Assembly (NCBI GenBank): GCA_026709535.1
Contig: JAPOST010000059.1
Location: 1-36,611, forward strand
Length of the DNA stretch: 36,611 bases
Reading direction: 5' to 3'
From: Rhodospirillaceae bacterium
GTDB taxonomy: Bacteria; Pseudomonadota; Alphaproteobacteria; Bin65
Below are positions 6,515 to 14,584 of this stretch, one piece after another; position 1 is the stretch's first letter, and the number at the start of each line of letters is the position of its first letter. The translations under genes were made by a program, and so were the position numbers. Below the pieces are notes generated by a model. It made no database searches. It was not told where the DNA came from and was given only the letters and a program-made list of their open reading frames with translations.

Positions 6515-8834
6515 CGGACTGCTCCAGCATGCCGTTCAGAACCCGTTCCGGTATGATCGGCAGACGGCGCTGTCGACAACGGGTCGCCGCTGCAACTGCA
6601 TTTGCAATGGCGGCCGGGACCGGGACCAAGCCGACCTCGCCGACGCCCTTGGCGCCGAACGGGCCGTCCGGTTCGGCCGCTTCCACAATGATCGATTCGA
6701 TTTCAAGTGGCGAATCAAGAGTTGTCGGCACCTTGTAGTCCAGCATGGACGGATTGACGAGGCGCGGACCGTCAAACACCATCTCTTCGGTCAGGGCAAA
6801 TCCCATTCCCTGAACGAAACCACCTTCGATCTGCCCCTCGACAGAGCCCGGATTGATGGCCTTGCCAACATCCATTGCCGACCAGACATCGGTTACCTCC
6901 GTCTTGCCGGTCGTCTCGTCAATTTCGACGGCGACCACGAGGCAGCCGAAGCTGTAGACACCGATCTGAGGAAACGGCAGGCCCGTCGCCACGGCGCGTT
7001 TCGGATCGACGCTGGGCTGGTCGAAGACCCATGTGTCCGAGCCGACGATCGGCCCGCCTGCTGCCCAATGGGCTCGAGCCGAAATCTCGAAGTAGGTGAG
7101 TTCCCTGTCCGGCACCCCAACGATCCCGACCCGCCCGCCGTCGCGAAGCTCAAGGTCTTCGACAGCACATTCGAAGATTTCCGACGCCTGCTGCTTGATC
7201 TGTCCGGCAACGACCTCGGAAGCGGCGACAACCGACCGACCGGTCGTATAGGTGACGCGGCTGGCGGTAGTCCCCCAATTGTAGGGCGAGCCGTCTGTGT
7301 CGGGACTTGCAATGGCAACACGGTCCGCAGGCACTTTGAGCGTTGATGCACACATCTGTGTCAGCACCGTATCGGAGCCTTGGCCAATGTCGACCGCGCC
7401 CGTATTGAGAACCACCGAGCCGTCTTCCAGAAGCCGGACGATGGCGCCGGTACCCAAGAGCCCGCTGATATGGGCGCAAGCCGCCACGCCAAGGGCGCGG
7501 CGCGTGCCCGACGTTGTCGGGGCTCGGGTTCCGGCGGCGCGCCAATCTGATGCTGCCTTGGCCTTCCCCAGACATTCAGCCAATCCGTTGGAAGCAACTT
7601 CGCCGCCACCGAACCAGCGATCTCCCGGCTGCATGATGTTCTTTTCGCGAAGATCAAAGGAATCAATACCGAGCAGTTCGGCGATCTCGTCAAGCTGCTG
7701 CTCTGTGGCGAAGGTGACCTGAGGATTGCCGAAACCCCGAAAGGCGCCAAAGCGCATCCGATTCGTGTAGACCAGCTTGCCGTGGCAGCGACAATTCGGG
7801 ATCCGATAAGGACCCCGGCTCATCAGCAGGCTGTAGCCCAGCACACCCGGGCTGTCGTCACCGTAGGCGCCACAGTCCAGGATTGCCTCCAGCTCCCGCG
7901 CGACGAGGGTTCCATCCTTCCTTGCGCCGGTCTTGCAACGAATCTTGAACGGGTGCCTGGCGCGTACAATCTCGAAATCTTCGACCCGGTTCAGGATTAG
8001 CTTGACCGGACGGCCGGTCTTCAGAGCCAATTGCACAACCAGCGGCTGGACGTGCGGCTCCATCTTGTTGCCGAACCCAGCGCCAACCTTCGGCGTCAGA
8101 GATCGCAACTTTGACATCGGCAGTTGCAGGCTCTCGCAAACGTTGGCCTGAACGCGAAACACGGACTGATTTGCTGACCACAGCGTAACCCGTCCCTCCG
8201 CGTCGATTTCGGCGAGGGCGCCAACAGGCTCTATCGAAAGATGGGCCTGAGCGGGGGTTTCAAACTCGCCTTCAACGATGATGTCACAATCATCCCAAGC
8301 CGATTCGACGTCGCCTTCTTCAATCGACGTTTCGGAAGCGATGTTACCGCCGCAAATCACCGGAAAAACCTTGAAATAGTCGGTCAGACCCTCGTGAACG
8401 ACCGCTGCCCCGTCAGCCATCGCTTCTTCCGGCGTCGCGACGACCGGCAGATCTTCATATTCCATGCGAACCAGGGCTGCAGCGCGCCGAGCTGTACTCT
8501 CGTCTTCGGCCGCCACGACAGCCACGGGTTCGCCGAGATATCGCACCTTGTCCTTGGCGATAGCGTGTTCGTCCTTGATGAACGCGCCCATTCGGCCGTC
8601 TGGAAAATCCTTGCCGGTCAATACACATGCGACACCCGGCACGGCCAGCGCCTCGTTGCAGTCGTATCCCTTGATTCTGGCGTGAGCGACGGTGCTGCCG
8701 TGAATTGCTGCGTACAACATGCCGGGCCGCACCATGTCGGCGATGTATTGCGCACGTCCGGTGACCTTGTCGCGAGCATCTGCGCGCGGCAGACTGGTGC
8801 CAACGCCGGTTTCTGTGGTATCAAGCGAACTCAA
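6504..8834 (-). CDS. Molybdenum hydroxylase large (Mo-pterin) subunit, xanthine dehydrogenase family
   Basis: The catalytic subunit of a three-part molybdenum hydroxylase, 776 residues, expected to hydroxylate an N-heteroaromatic ring with water as oxygen source. The frame is open much further upstream, but that part overlaps the iron-sulfur subunit. A TTG at 8834 overlapping its stop as TTGA, with GGAG eight bases upstream, gives the usual N-terminus (SLPRADARDKVTGRAQYIAD). Cofactor motifs include KVGAGFGNKMEPH, FGAFRGFGNPQVTFATEQ, VDIGQGSDTVLTQM and AKGVGEVGLVPVPAAIANAV; the last holds the conserved catalytic Glu near residue 733. AFRGFGNPQ resembles xanthine dehydrogenase and aromatic hydroxylases, and the AYRCSFR active-site loop of CO dehydrogenase is absent. 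The substrate is not readable from sequence. Nicotinate-, hydroxypyridine- or quinoline-type hydroxylation is plausible given the NicX neighbour. Confidence 0.92.
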   Translation of the reverse strand: MSSLDTTETGVGTSLPRADARDKVTGRAQYIADMVRPGMLYAAIHGSTVAHARIKGYDCNEALAVPGVACVLTGKDFPDGRMGAFIKDEHAIAKDKVRYLGEPVAVVAAEDESTARRAAALVRMEYEDLPVVATPEEAMADGAAVVHEGLTDYFKVFPVICGGNIASETSIEEGDVESAWDDCDIIVEGEFETPAQAHLSIEPVGALAEIDAEGRVTLWSANQSVFRVQANVCESLQLPMSKLRSLTPKVGAGFGNKMEPHVQPLVVQLALKTGRPVKLILNRVEDFEIVRARHPFKIRCKTGARKDGTLVARELEAILDCGAYGDDSPGVLGYSLLMSRGPYRIPNCRCHGKLVYTNRMRFGAFRGFGNPQVTFATEQQLDEIAELLGIDSFDLREKNIMQPGDRWFGGGEVASNGLAECLGKAKAASDWRAAGTRAPTTSGTRRALGVAACAHISGLLGTGAIVRLLEDGSVVLNTGAVDIGQGSDTVLTQMCASTLKVPADRVAIASPDTDGSPYNWGTTASRVTYTTGRSVVAASEVVAGQIKQQASEIFECAVEDLELRDGGRVGIVGVPDRELTYFEISARAHWAAGGPIVGSDTWVFDQPSVDPKRAVATGLPFPQIGVYSFGCLVVAVEIDETTGKTEVTDVWSAMDVGKAINPGSVEGQIEGGFVQGMGFALTEEMVFDGPRLVNPSMLDYKVPTTLDSPLEIESIIVEAAEPDGPFGAKGVGEVGLVPVPAAIANAVAAATRCRQRRLPIIPERVLNGMLEQSVEN

Positions 8835-9304
8835 GGCCGAGTCTCCGAAGCCTTGACAATCGCCTCGACGATTTTCTTGTAACCGGAACACCGGCACAGA
8901 TTGCCTGACAACCCGGCCCGGACTTCCTCTGCGGTCAACGCACGGTTTCCTCGCAACAAGGCGTGGGCACTGATCATAATTCCGGGAGAGCAGAATCCGC
9001 ATTGTACGGCATTGCCGGAGACAAATTCTTGCTGCACTGACGAAAGGGCACCATCCAGCGCAAGACCCTCTACCGTCGTGATATCCTGATCTGTGCAATT
9101 CGCTGCCAGAGAAAGACAGCTACGCATTGGCGCGCCGTCGACCATCACGGTACAAGCTCCGCAAACTCCCTGATTGCAGCCGCGCTTGGCTCCTGTCAGC
9201 GCCAGTTTCTCCCTCAAAACGGTCAAGAGGGTTGTCCCGGCAGTGACGCCCGCTACGCTGTGCCCAACTCCGTTGATCATCAGTTTGATCGCGTCTGTGC
9301 TCAT
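8831..9304 (-). CDS. Molybdenum hydroxylase small subunit, 2x[2Fe-2S]
   Basis: Electron-transfer subunit of the hydroxylase, 157 residues. The N-terminal plant-type ferredoxin domain carries Cys43, Cys48 and Cys51 (GCNQGVCGACTVMVDG) and Cys63. The C-terminal four-helix domain carries Cys102, Cys105 (QCGFCSPGIM), Cys137 and Cys139 (GNLCRCSGY). All eight cluster ligands are therefore present. The ATG at 9304 overlaps the FAD-subunit stop as ATGA and the stop overlaps the large-subunit TTG, so the three subunits are coupled for 1:1:1 synthesis. It passes electrons from the molybdenum site toward FAD. CoxS, NdhS and NicA-type proteins are the relatives. Confidence 0.95.
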   Translation of the reverse strand: MSTDAIKLMINGVGHSVAGVTAGTTLLTVLREKLALTGAKRGCNQGVCGACTVMVDGAPMRSCLSLAANCTDQDITTVEGLALDGALSSVQQEFVSGNAVQCGFCSPGIMISAHALLRGNRALTAEEVRAGLSGNLCRCSGYKKIVEAIVKASETRP

Positions 9305-10155
9305 CGGACCTCCGACAGCACTTTCTGGGCTTTGCGAATCGCCTGACGGACCATGCGCGGCGCGACCCGGCGGCGATATTCGGCGCTGGCACGCACGTCA
9401 TCAACCGGGTCAAGCAAGGCATCCAGGGCATCGGTCAATCGCGCGATGGCAGAATTATCAAGACGACCTCCCATGATGTCTGCTTCTCCCTCGCGGCTGC
9501 GTGCCGGCTTTGGCCCGCATGCGCCCACGGCAACGGCAAGGTAGGAACACACCTCTTCCTCCATCGCCATGACTAGCGCCACGGAAGCGATCGCGAAATC
9601 GCCGGAGACGCGCGCAAGTTTTGTATAATTTCCAATCGACCCTGAATGCGCTGGCGGAATTACAACAAACTCGATCAGTTCGCCGTCCTTGAGAGCCGTT
9701 TCGTACCAATCGACAAAGAAGTCGTCAGCAGACACCGTGCGATGGCCCTCTGAACTTCTCAGAAGAAACCTCGCATCGGCAGCGACCAGAGCCGGGGGGT
9801 AGTCTGCTGCCGGGTCGAAGAAGGCGCAAGAGCCACCCATCGTACCCATATTGCGCACCGGCGGGTTGGCAATCTGCCGTGCCGCTTCGCTGATCACCGA
9901 CTGGCCGTCGCGAAAATTTGTTTCCTGCGCTGTTTCCCGGTGATGCCTCATGGCTCCGATGACGACGCTTCCATCCGCCTGATATCGGACATGGCGAAGA
10001 GCAGGAATATTGCGCAAGGACACCAACCGATCCGGCGCCACGAGATCGGAATTCATCATGGCGACCAGGGTCGCGCCGCCGGACAGGCAAGCGGCGCCGT
10101 CTTCCTGGAGCGCATCGACAGCCGCGTCGAGACTGTCCGGTTTGACAAGTTCCAT
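9301..10155 (-). CDS. Molybdenum hydroxylase medium (FAD) subunit
   Basis: FAD-binding subunit of the hydroxylase, 284 residues, CoxM type. The FAD pyrophosphate loops are visible: LSGGATLVAMMN around residues 24-35 and RNMGTMGGSCAFFDPAADYP at 101-120, followed by the CO dehydrogenase flavoprotein C-terminal domain (SGDFAIASVALVM and on). It should take electrons from the iron-sulfur subunit and reduce NAD+, a quinone or another acceptor. The gene lies seven bases after the CoxG-like gene and overlaps the small-subunit start. The presence of an FAD subunit distinguishes the enzyme from two-subunit, cytochrome-linked nicotinate hydroxylases of the NicAB type. Confidence 0.93.
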   Translation of the reverse strand: MELVKPDSLDAAVDALQEDGAACLSGGATLVAMMNSDLVAPDRLVSLRNIPALRHVRYQADGSVVIGAMRHHRETAQETNFRDGQSVISEAARQIANPPVRNMGTMGGSCAFFDPAADYPPALVAADARFLLRSSEGHRTVSADDFFVDWYETALKDGELIEFVVIPPAHSGSIGNYTKLARVSGDFAIASVALVMAMEEEVCSYLAVAVGACGPKPARSREGEADIMGGRLDNSAIARLTDALDALLDPVDDVRASAEYRRRVAPRMVRQAIRKAQKVLSEVR

Positions 10156-10161
10156 GATGGA

Positions 10162-10620
10162 CTACCCGTTCACAACAGCATTCAACCGATCTTCAAGACT
10201 GGACGCAAATTCCTCGGCAAGGGACTGTGCTTTCTTCTTCATCATCCCGAAACCGAATTTCGCCAGGCGCCCGGTAACCAATACCTCGGATTCATAGAGA
10301 ACTTTGGTGGCGCCGCCATCAAGCGGTTCAAGGGTCAGCGTATTCTCCGCTTGCACCTTGCTGGCCCGATCACCCTCTTTGCCGCGAGAGATGAAAACGA
10401 TCCGGGTTGGCGGTTGTTCTTCCAGCACTTCTACCTTGAGGGCAAAAATTGCCGAAATCGGGCCAATCTTGATCCTGACCTTCGCGCGATAGAACGTATC
10501 GGAAACTGTTTCAATTTCCTCGCAACCAGGCATGCAGGTACCGACAATTGCAGGGTCGGTAATTGCTGTCCAGGTTCTGTCAATCGGTGCTTGCACGACG
10601 AAACTGTCCGCAATCCTCAT
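10162..10620 (-). CDS. CoxG-like SRPBCC family protein
   Basis: A 152-residue member of the SRPBCC/CoxG (carbon monoxide dehydrogenase subunit G) family. I start it at ATG 10620 (MRIADSFVVQAPIDRTW), where family members begin. The longer frame would overlap the dioxygenase gene. The family pattern TDPAIVGTCMPGCEEIE is at residues 21-37 and the C-terminal helix contains KKKAQSLAEEFASSLEDRL. CoxG-type proteins occur in many molybdenum hydroxylase operons and are thought to help maturation or membrane attachment of the enzyme. They are not catalytic subunits. Its position directly before the FAD subunit fits such a role here. The C-terminal membrane anchor seen in some CoxG proteins is not present. 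Confidence 0.88.
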   Translation of the reverse strand: MRIADSFVVQAPIDRTWTAITDPAIVGTCMPGCEEIETVSDTFYRAKVRIKIGPISAIFALKVEVLEEQPPTRIVFISRGKEGDRASKVQAENTLTLEPLDGGATKVLYESEVLVTGRLAKFGFGMMKKKAQSLAEEFASSLEDRLNAVVNG

Positions 10621-10648
10621 GGGCTGGAGCCTTGATACATCTGTGATT

Positions 10649-11728
10649 CTAGCGCGGCTCGCGGGCGACAATCATGTTCTCGTCGACGATTTTACCTCTA
10701 TCAATGATGACCTTGTTGTCCAGCGTTATCGTACAATCACGCATTGGCACGTCATAGTGACCGCGGGTGTTACGTTTGCCGCCGCCTTGGGTATTGGGAC
10801 CGGTTGAGAACAGAAAGTTGCCAGGAAAGGTCCGTGCCGCTGCACGACTCCGCTCCGGCTCGTCGCCGTTCAAGGCAATGCCATACCACAACGCCTGCGG
10901 ATTGAGGCCCCAGCCGAGATGGGATACGGCATAGGGGTCCATGTCGTTCTCGTTTTCCTGATTGTCGTCCAGCCAATCCCGCATCAGCTTGGCGTCCAAG
11001 CCACCCTTTATCTCACGGATGTAGCCGTTCTCAATCGTGAGGTGGACAGGATCCTGGATGTATCTGCAATAGGGCAGGATGACGATATCGCCGGGAGCCA
11101 ACACCACCGCACCTCTGGCCGATCCTTCGTTGGGAAAGGTATGGATATGCCCGCCACCCCAATGGTCGAACCGACCAGGCGCATCGGCATAACCCCATTG
11201 GGTCATCACCGGATACTCACCGCACTCCCAAGTCAGGTCTGTCCCAGCGACACTGGTAACGCGTGCTACCTTTGTTTTCCTGTAAAGTGCTTCGCCATAA
11301 AGGCAGGCCTCCTTGAGGCCGCTAGGGGCTTGTAGCTGCTCCAGGTCATCAGGGGCATCAATGATCATTTGAACCCTGGCCCCTGCGTCCATCACCTCCT
11401 TGAGCCACTTGGTAAAGAGCGGAACATGAAATATGATAATCATGTCGGCGGCTTTCACCGCTTCCAATGTCCCCTTGCATTGTCCGATCGTCGGAACACC
11501 GACTTTGGTCCACGAAGGAATGTTGTTCACGCACATCTCGTAAATATCGGCGCCCAACTCGTCGGCCGCTGCAAAAGCTGCTTCAATGAATTCTCGCCTG
11601 GTGGACAGGTCGGAAACGCACGCAATCGTCTCTCCTTGCCGCACGTTGCACAGTTGGAACTGCCTTTTGTAAAGCGTTGCCAATTTGGCCGGATTGACCT
11701 CTTGCGTGCGCTGATTGAGATGCACCAT
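10649..11728 (-). CDS. nicX: NicX-like 2,5-dihydroxypyridine 5,6-dioxygenase
   Basis: A 359-residue protein of the M29-peptidase-like family that includes NicX, the non-heme iron dioxygenase that opens 2,5-dihydroxypyridine to N-formylmaleamate in aerobic nicotinate degradation. Shared blocks, judged from memory of Pseudomonas NicX, are GYADAPGRFDHWGGG (179-193), FPNEGSARGAVVL (198-210), SHLGWGLNPQALW (269-281), GNFLFSTGPNTQGGGKR (303-319) and GHYDVPMRDCTITLDNK (323-339). His270, His324 and Asp326 align with the iron ligands reported for NicX. The ATG at 11728 follows GGGAG by six bases. It is the first gene of the leftward operon, just inside the palindromic operator. The family also contains uncharacterised members, so the true substrate could be a substituted dihydroxypyridine or another N-heterocycle. 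The symbol is by similarity. Confidence 0.8.
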   Translation of the reverse strand: MVHLNQRTQEVNPAKLATLYKRQFQLCNVRQGETIACVSDLSTRREFIEAAFAAADELGADIYEMCVNNIPSWTKVGVPTIGQCKGTLEAVKAADMIIIFHVPLFTKWLKEVMDAGARVQMIIDAPDDLEQLQAPSGLKEACLYGEALYRKTKVARVTSVAGTDLTWECGEYPVMTQWGYADAPGRFDHWGGGHIHTFPNEGSARGAVVLAPGDIVILPYCRYIQDPVHLTIENGYIREIKGGLDAKLMRDWLDDNQENENDMDPYAVSHLGWGLNPQALWYGIALNGDEPERSRAAARTFPGNFLFSTGPNTQGGGKRNTRGHYDVPMRDCTITLDNKVIIDRGKIVDENMIVAREPR

Positions 11729-11759
11729 CTTCGTTCTCCCAGAATCGCAGCCAGTGACG

Positions 11760-11790
11760 CCCCATAAACGAACGTTGTTCGTTTATGGGG
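11760..11790. promoter_or_regulatory. 31-base perfect palindrome, probable TetR-family operator
   Basis: Two 14-base arms, CCCCATAAACGAAC and its exact reverse complement, separated by GTT. It lies between the divergent nicX and TetR genes, 31 bases before the nicX start codon and 46 before the regulator. It sits where the transcript of the leftward operon would begin, just downstream of the inferred -10. Size and symmetry fit a TetR dimer or pair of dimers. The natural reading is that the neighbouring TetR protein represses the catabolic operon, and perhaps itself, until a pathway ligand binds. Confidence 0.85.
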
Positions 11791-11793
11791 CGA

Positions 11794-11823
11794 AGATTAC
11801 GGTTGAGGCATCAGAACAGTCAA
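11794..11823 (-). promoter_or_regulatory. Sigma-70-like promoter of the nicX operon
   Basis: On the minus strand a TTGACT (11823-11818) and a TAATCT (11799-11794) are separated by 18 bases. Both are close to the -35 and -10 consensus. Transcription would start at about 11787, inside the palindromic operator, so repressor binding would block initiation directly. The same 108-base gap must also hold the regulator's own promoter, for which I see only weak matches. Confidence 0.6.
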
Positions 11824-11836
11824 GGTCGATTCGACA

Positions 11837-12421
11837 ATGGCGCAAACCAAGAAGGACGATGTCCGCACCAAGATCGTGGAGAGCGCCCGAAATGAATTCC
11901 AGGACCATGGCTATGCTGCATCGACGATTCGGGGCATTGCCAAGCGCGCGGGCATATCGACGTCGAACGTGTATGTCTATTTTGAATCCAAACTGGAGTT
12001 GCTGTTCGCGATCTACGATCCATGGCTCCGCGCCCAGATTCTGCAACTTGAGGCGCAGGCAGCGGAAATCGCTGATCCCAAGGAAAGATTAAGAGCGATC
12101 ATTGCGACTCTTTGGGAGACATTTCCAGCGGCTGATGGGGGCTTCGGTACTATCTTCATCGAGGGCCTCGCCGTATCGGGGCGCGAAGGGCAGTATTCGC
12201 GAGACCTTCTCCATTGGGCCGAAGAGCGTCTGTCGACGCTAGTCGCGTCCTGCGTGCCTCAAGAACGCGCAGATCAATTTTCGGATACAGCTTTTGCCCA
12301 CATTCTCTTCATGGCGTTCGATGGCTTCGCGTTGAACTACGGCTTGATTGGCCCCTCACGCCGCCTTGATCGCTGCCTCGACCTGATTGTCGACTTGATT
12401 GTCTCGGATTTTGAAACATAA
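11837..12421 (+). CDS. TetR/AcrR-family transcriptional regulator
   Basis: A 194-residue one-component regulator. The N-terminal HTH is typical: VESARNEFQDHGYAASTIRG, then IAKRAGISTSNVYVYFESK, residues about 14-53. The remainder is an all-helical ligand and dimer domain of no recognised specificity. The ATG at 11837 has AAGG eleven bases upstream. It is divergent from nicX and shares with it the gap holding the 31-base palindrome. It is therefore the likely local repressor, with the aromatic substrate or an intermediate (or a CoA thioester) as inducer. That it also controls the downstream TRAP/CoA genes on its own strand is possible but not shown. Confidence 0.9.
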   Translation: MAQTKKDDVRTKIVESARNEFQDHGYAASTIRGIAKRAGISTSNVYVYFESKLELLFAIYDPWLRAQILQLEAQAAEIADPKERLRAIIATLWETFPAADGGFGTIFIEGLAVSGREGQYSRDLLHWAEERLSTLVASCVPQERADQFSDTAFAHILFMAFDGFALNYGLIGPSRRLDRCLDLIVDLIVSDFET

Positions 12422-12641
12422 GCCCTTGATTTTATTATTTTTTGTGAATAAATGACTTGCGCGCCGCGCGAAACTTCGCGTGGAAGGAGTTCTGAGCCGC
12501 TGAAAACGGCGGACGACGGTATGGGGCATCAAGCGCTACTGGCAGCGCGAGGCAAGAGTGGACCGGATCGGATCGAACGCTTGAAGAAAACCAAAGCCTG
12601 GGGCCAATCGATACTTCACCAACAAGTTCTCACAAGGTGAT
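12422..12641. other. Intergenic region upstream of the TRAP leader ORF
   Basis: No coding region is supported here. Just after the TetR stop is an A/T-rich stretch (TTTTATTATTTTTTGTG, about 12430-12446) without a stable stem, and an imperfect palindrome CGCGAAACTTCGCG at about 12468-12481. I see no second copy of the 31-base operator, so control of the TRAP genes by the same regulator is not supported by this gap. The remaining sequence looks featureless. Confidence 0.4.
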
Positions 12642-12776
12642 ATGCAAGTTTCGCTCGAAGTTTCCGCCGCTCCTTTCGGTCTCCGTTTCAATGGCGTGAT
12701 CTTGAAGGGAAAGCACAGGGTGTTTTTCAGTCAAGGACTGATGAGGAAATACAGCCAGAGTCAATCTTTGAAATGA
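12642..12776 (+). CDS. 44-residue leader ORF coupled to dctQ
   Basis: An ATG at 12642 preceded by AAGGTG opens a frame of 44 codons, beginning MQVSLEVSAAPFGLRFNG and ending MRKYSQSQSLK. Its TGA overlaps the dctQ ATG as ATGA. dctQ has no ribosome site of its own (the bases before it are caatctttgaa), so translation of dctQ would depend on ribosomes finishing this ORF. A hairpin TCAGTC-AAG-GACTGA (12727-12741) lies inside it. It could be a regulatory leader or a true small protein. No homology is recognised. Confidence 0.4.
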   Translation: MQVSLEVSAAPFGLRFNGVILKGKHRVFFSQGLMRKYSQSQSLK

Positions 12777-13252
12777 TCACGTTGTTTTACAGACTTTGCG
12801 ACAGGGTTGAAACTGTCCTCAAGATTGTCGGAACGATCCTCTTCTGCATCATGATTTTCGCGGTGTCGTACGAGATCGTGATGCGCTACGTTTTCAACGC
12901 TCCGACGTTCTGGTCAGAGGCGTTGGCGCGCTACTCGATGATCTGGATTGTGACTCTCGGCCTGGCCGTTGGAATCCGTCAGTGTCAGAATATCCATGTC
13001 GATTTCGTCGCCCGCCAGGTTCCCCCAGCGCTAAAGACGATATTCGCCTGGATGCGCTTTCTGGCCGTCTTGGGTTTTGCCGGCGTCCTGCTTGTCTATG
13101 GCACCCAGCATTCCATTGCCAATCTTGGGCAGACCGTCACCGGTCTCGAGGTCTCAGCCTTCTATGTCTACCTCTGCGTGCCGATATCCGGCGCGGCAAT
13201 GATCCTTTTCATCCTTGAACTCATCGTCAAAGGTGAAAGAGGGCTCTTCTGA
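12773..13252 (+). CDS. dctQ: TRAP transporter small permease, DctQ type
   Basis: The small membrane subunit of a tripartite ATP-independent periplasmic transporter, 159 residues with four hydrophobic helices. DctQ hallmarks are EIVMRYVFNAPTFWSEALAR, WIVTLGLAVGIRQCQNIHVD and YLCVPISGAAMILF. It anchors the binding protein to the large subunit DctM. Its stop overlaps the dctM start (TGATG) and its own start overlaps a 44-codon leader ORF. TRAP systems usually import organic acid anions with a sodium or proton gradient. Here it may import a related acid or recapture an intermediate. Confidence 0.9.
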   Translation: MITLFYRLCDRVETVLKIVGTILFCIMIFAVSYEIVMRYVFNAPTFWSEALARYSMIWIVTLGLAVGIRQCQNIHVDFVARQVPPALKTIFAWMRFLAVLGFAGVLLVYGTQHSIANLGQTVTGLEVSAFYVYLCVPISGAAMILFILELIVKGERGLF

Positions 13253-14529
13253 TGGCGCTCACCCTTTTGATCGGTGTCTTGATCGTGACGCTGATCATTG
13301 GATTGCCTCTGCCGTTCTGCATGGGGTCTGCAGCTCTTGTTGCACTCCTGTTTCTGGACTTTCCCATTCCGCTGACAATCGTTCCACAGCGGTTCATTTC
13401 CGGCATCGACTCGTTTTCGTTCATGGCCATCCCGTTCTTCCTTCTGGTTGGCGATCTCATGAACAATGCAGGCGTTACCAAGCGTATCATCCGCCTGTCG
13501 AACGCATTGGTCGGTCACCTGGCTGGTGGGCTGGCGCAAGTCAACGTTGTGAGCTCGATGTTTTTCGGAGGCATTTCCGGTTCGTCGACAGCAGATACGG
13601 CCTCCATTGGCTCAATCCTGATTCCATCCATGGTGAAAGAAAAATACGACCCGGCATTCGCCGTTGCCTTGACGGCGACATCATCGTGCTGCGGACCGAT
13701 TATTCCGCCGAGCATAGGGCTGATTCTCTATGGCGTTATCGCAAATGTCTCGATCACCAAGCTCTTTCTTGCAGGCTACATACCCGGCCTCATGCTCGGC
13801 GGGTCGCTCCTCTTGACCAGCTATTTCATTTCCAAGAAGCGAGGCTACCCAACTCATCCGAGGGCCGGCATCAGGGAAGTCCTGGTGGCTCTGCGCGAGA
13901 GCTTCTTTGCAGCCGCACTGCCTTTCCTGATCATCGGCGGTTTGCTGACCGGCGTCTTCTCCGTTACCGAAGCAGCCGGCGTGGCTGTCGTCTATACGCT
14001 GCTTGTTGGTCTGGTGATCTATCGCGAACTTACAATTTTCGATGTATTCCGAACCATGCGCGATGCCGTGGTCAAGGTTGGCACCATGATGTCGATCGCG
14101 GCATCAGCCCTGATCTTCGCCTGGGTCCTGACCATTCAGGAAGTTCCCCAGAACCTGGCGACCACGATACTCGCGATCTCAGACGACAAATACGTCATCT
14201 TGCTCATGCTGAACCTGCTTTTCCTCTTTATCGGCATGTTCATGGAGCCCAAGGCAACGCTGTTGATCCTTATGCCCGTACTTCTGCCGGTCTTGCCGCC
14301 CCTGGGCATTGACCTTGTCCACTTCGGCATCGTGATCATCTTCAACAGCCTGATCGGACTCATAACACCGCCCATCGGAATCGTGCTCAGTCTTGCATCA
14401 AAAATAGGCAACGTCCCCATAGACAAGGCCGCGGTCGCATCCCTGCCATTTCTTGGCGCAATGGTAATCGTCCTGATCATCATCACGTACGTACCGGCGA
14501 TCGTGCTGTTCCTCCCTAACCTGTTCTGA
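13252..14529 (+). CDS. dctM: TRAP transporter large permease, DctM type
   Basis: The transport subunit of the TRAP system, 425 residues with about a dozen membrane helices. Recognisable DctM segments are FSFMAIPFFLLVGDLMNNAG, MFFGGISGSSTADTASIGSI, CCGPIIPPSIGLILYGVI and LNLLFLFIGMFMEPKATLLI. Near the C-terminus comes GLITPPIGIVLSLASKIGN. The length is normal. ATG at 13252 is coupled to dctQ. A short gap with a good ribosome site then leads to dctP, so the gene order is Q-M-P. Confidence 0.93.
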   Translation: MALTLLIGVLIVTLIIGLPLPFCMGSAALVALLFLDFPIPLTIVPQRFISGIDSFSFMAIPFFLLVGDLMNNAGVTKRIIRLSNALVGHLAGGLAQVNVVSSMFFGGISGSSTADTASIGSILIPSMVKEKYDPAFAVALTATSSCCGPIIPPSIGLILYGVIANVSITKLFLAGYIPGLMLGGSLLLTSYFISKKRGYPTHPRAGIREVLVALRESFFAAALPFLIIGGLLTGVFSVTEAAGVAVVYTLLVGLVIYRELTIFDVFRTMRDAVVKVGTMMSIAASALIFAWVLTIQEVPQNLATTILAISDDKYVILLMLNLLFLFIGMFMEPKATLLILMPVLLPVLPPLGIDLVHFGIVIIFNSLIGLITPPIGIVLSLASKIGNVPIDKAAVASLPFLGAMVIVLIIITYVPAIVLFLPNLF

Positions 14530-14584
14530 TGAACAGGTTGGAAACTCAACCCGCGCCAACAAACAGACCGAGGAGAAAGTCATC

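Noticed and set aside
6504-10155. Reading the molybdenum enzyme as an aerobic CO dehydrogenase.
   Set aside because: The large subunit has AFRGFGNPQ at the active-site region rather than the AYRCSFR loop of CO dehydrogenase, and the operon holds a ring-cleavage dioxygenase.
13215-14312. Alternative plus-strand frame of 365 codons across dctM.
   Set aside because: The other frame encodes an unmistakable DctM; this one is rich in Arg, Ser and His with no motifs.
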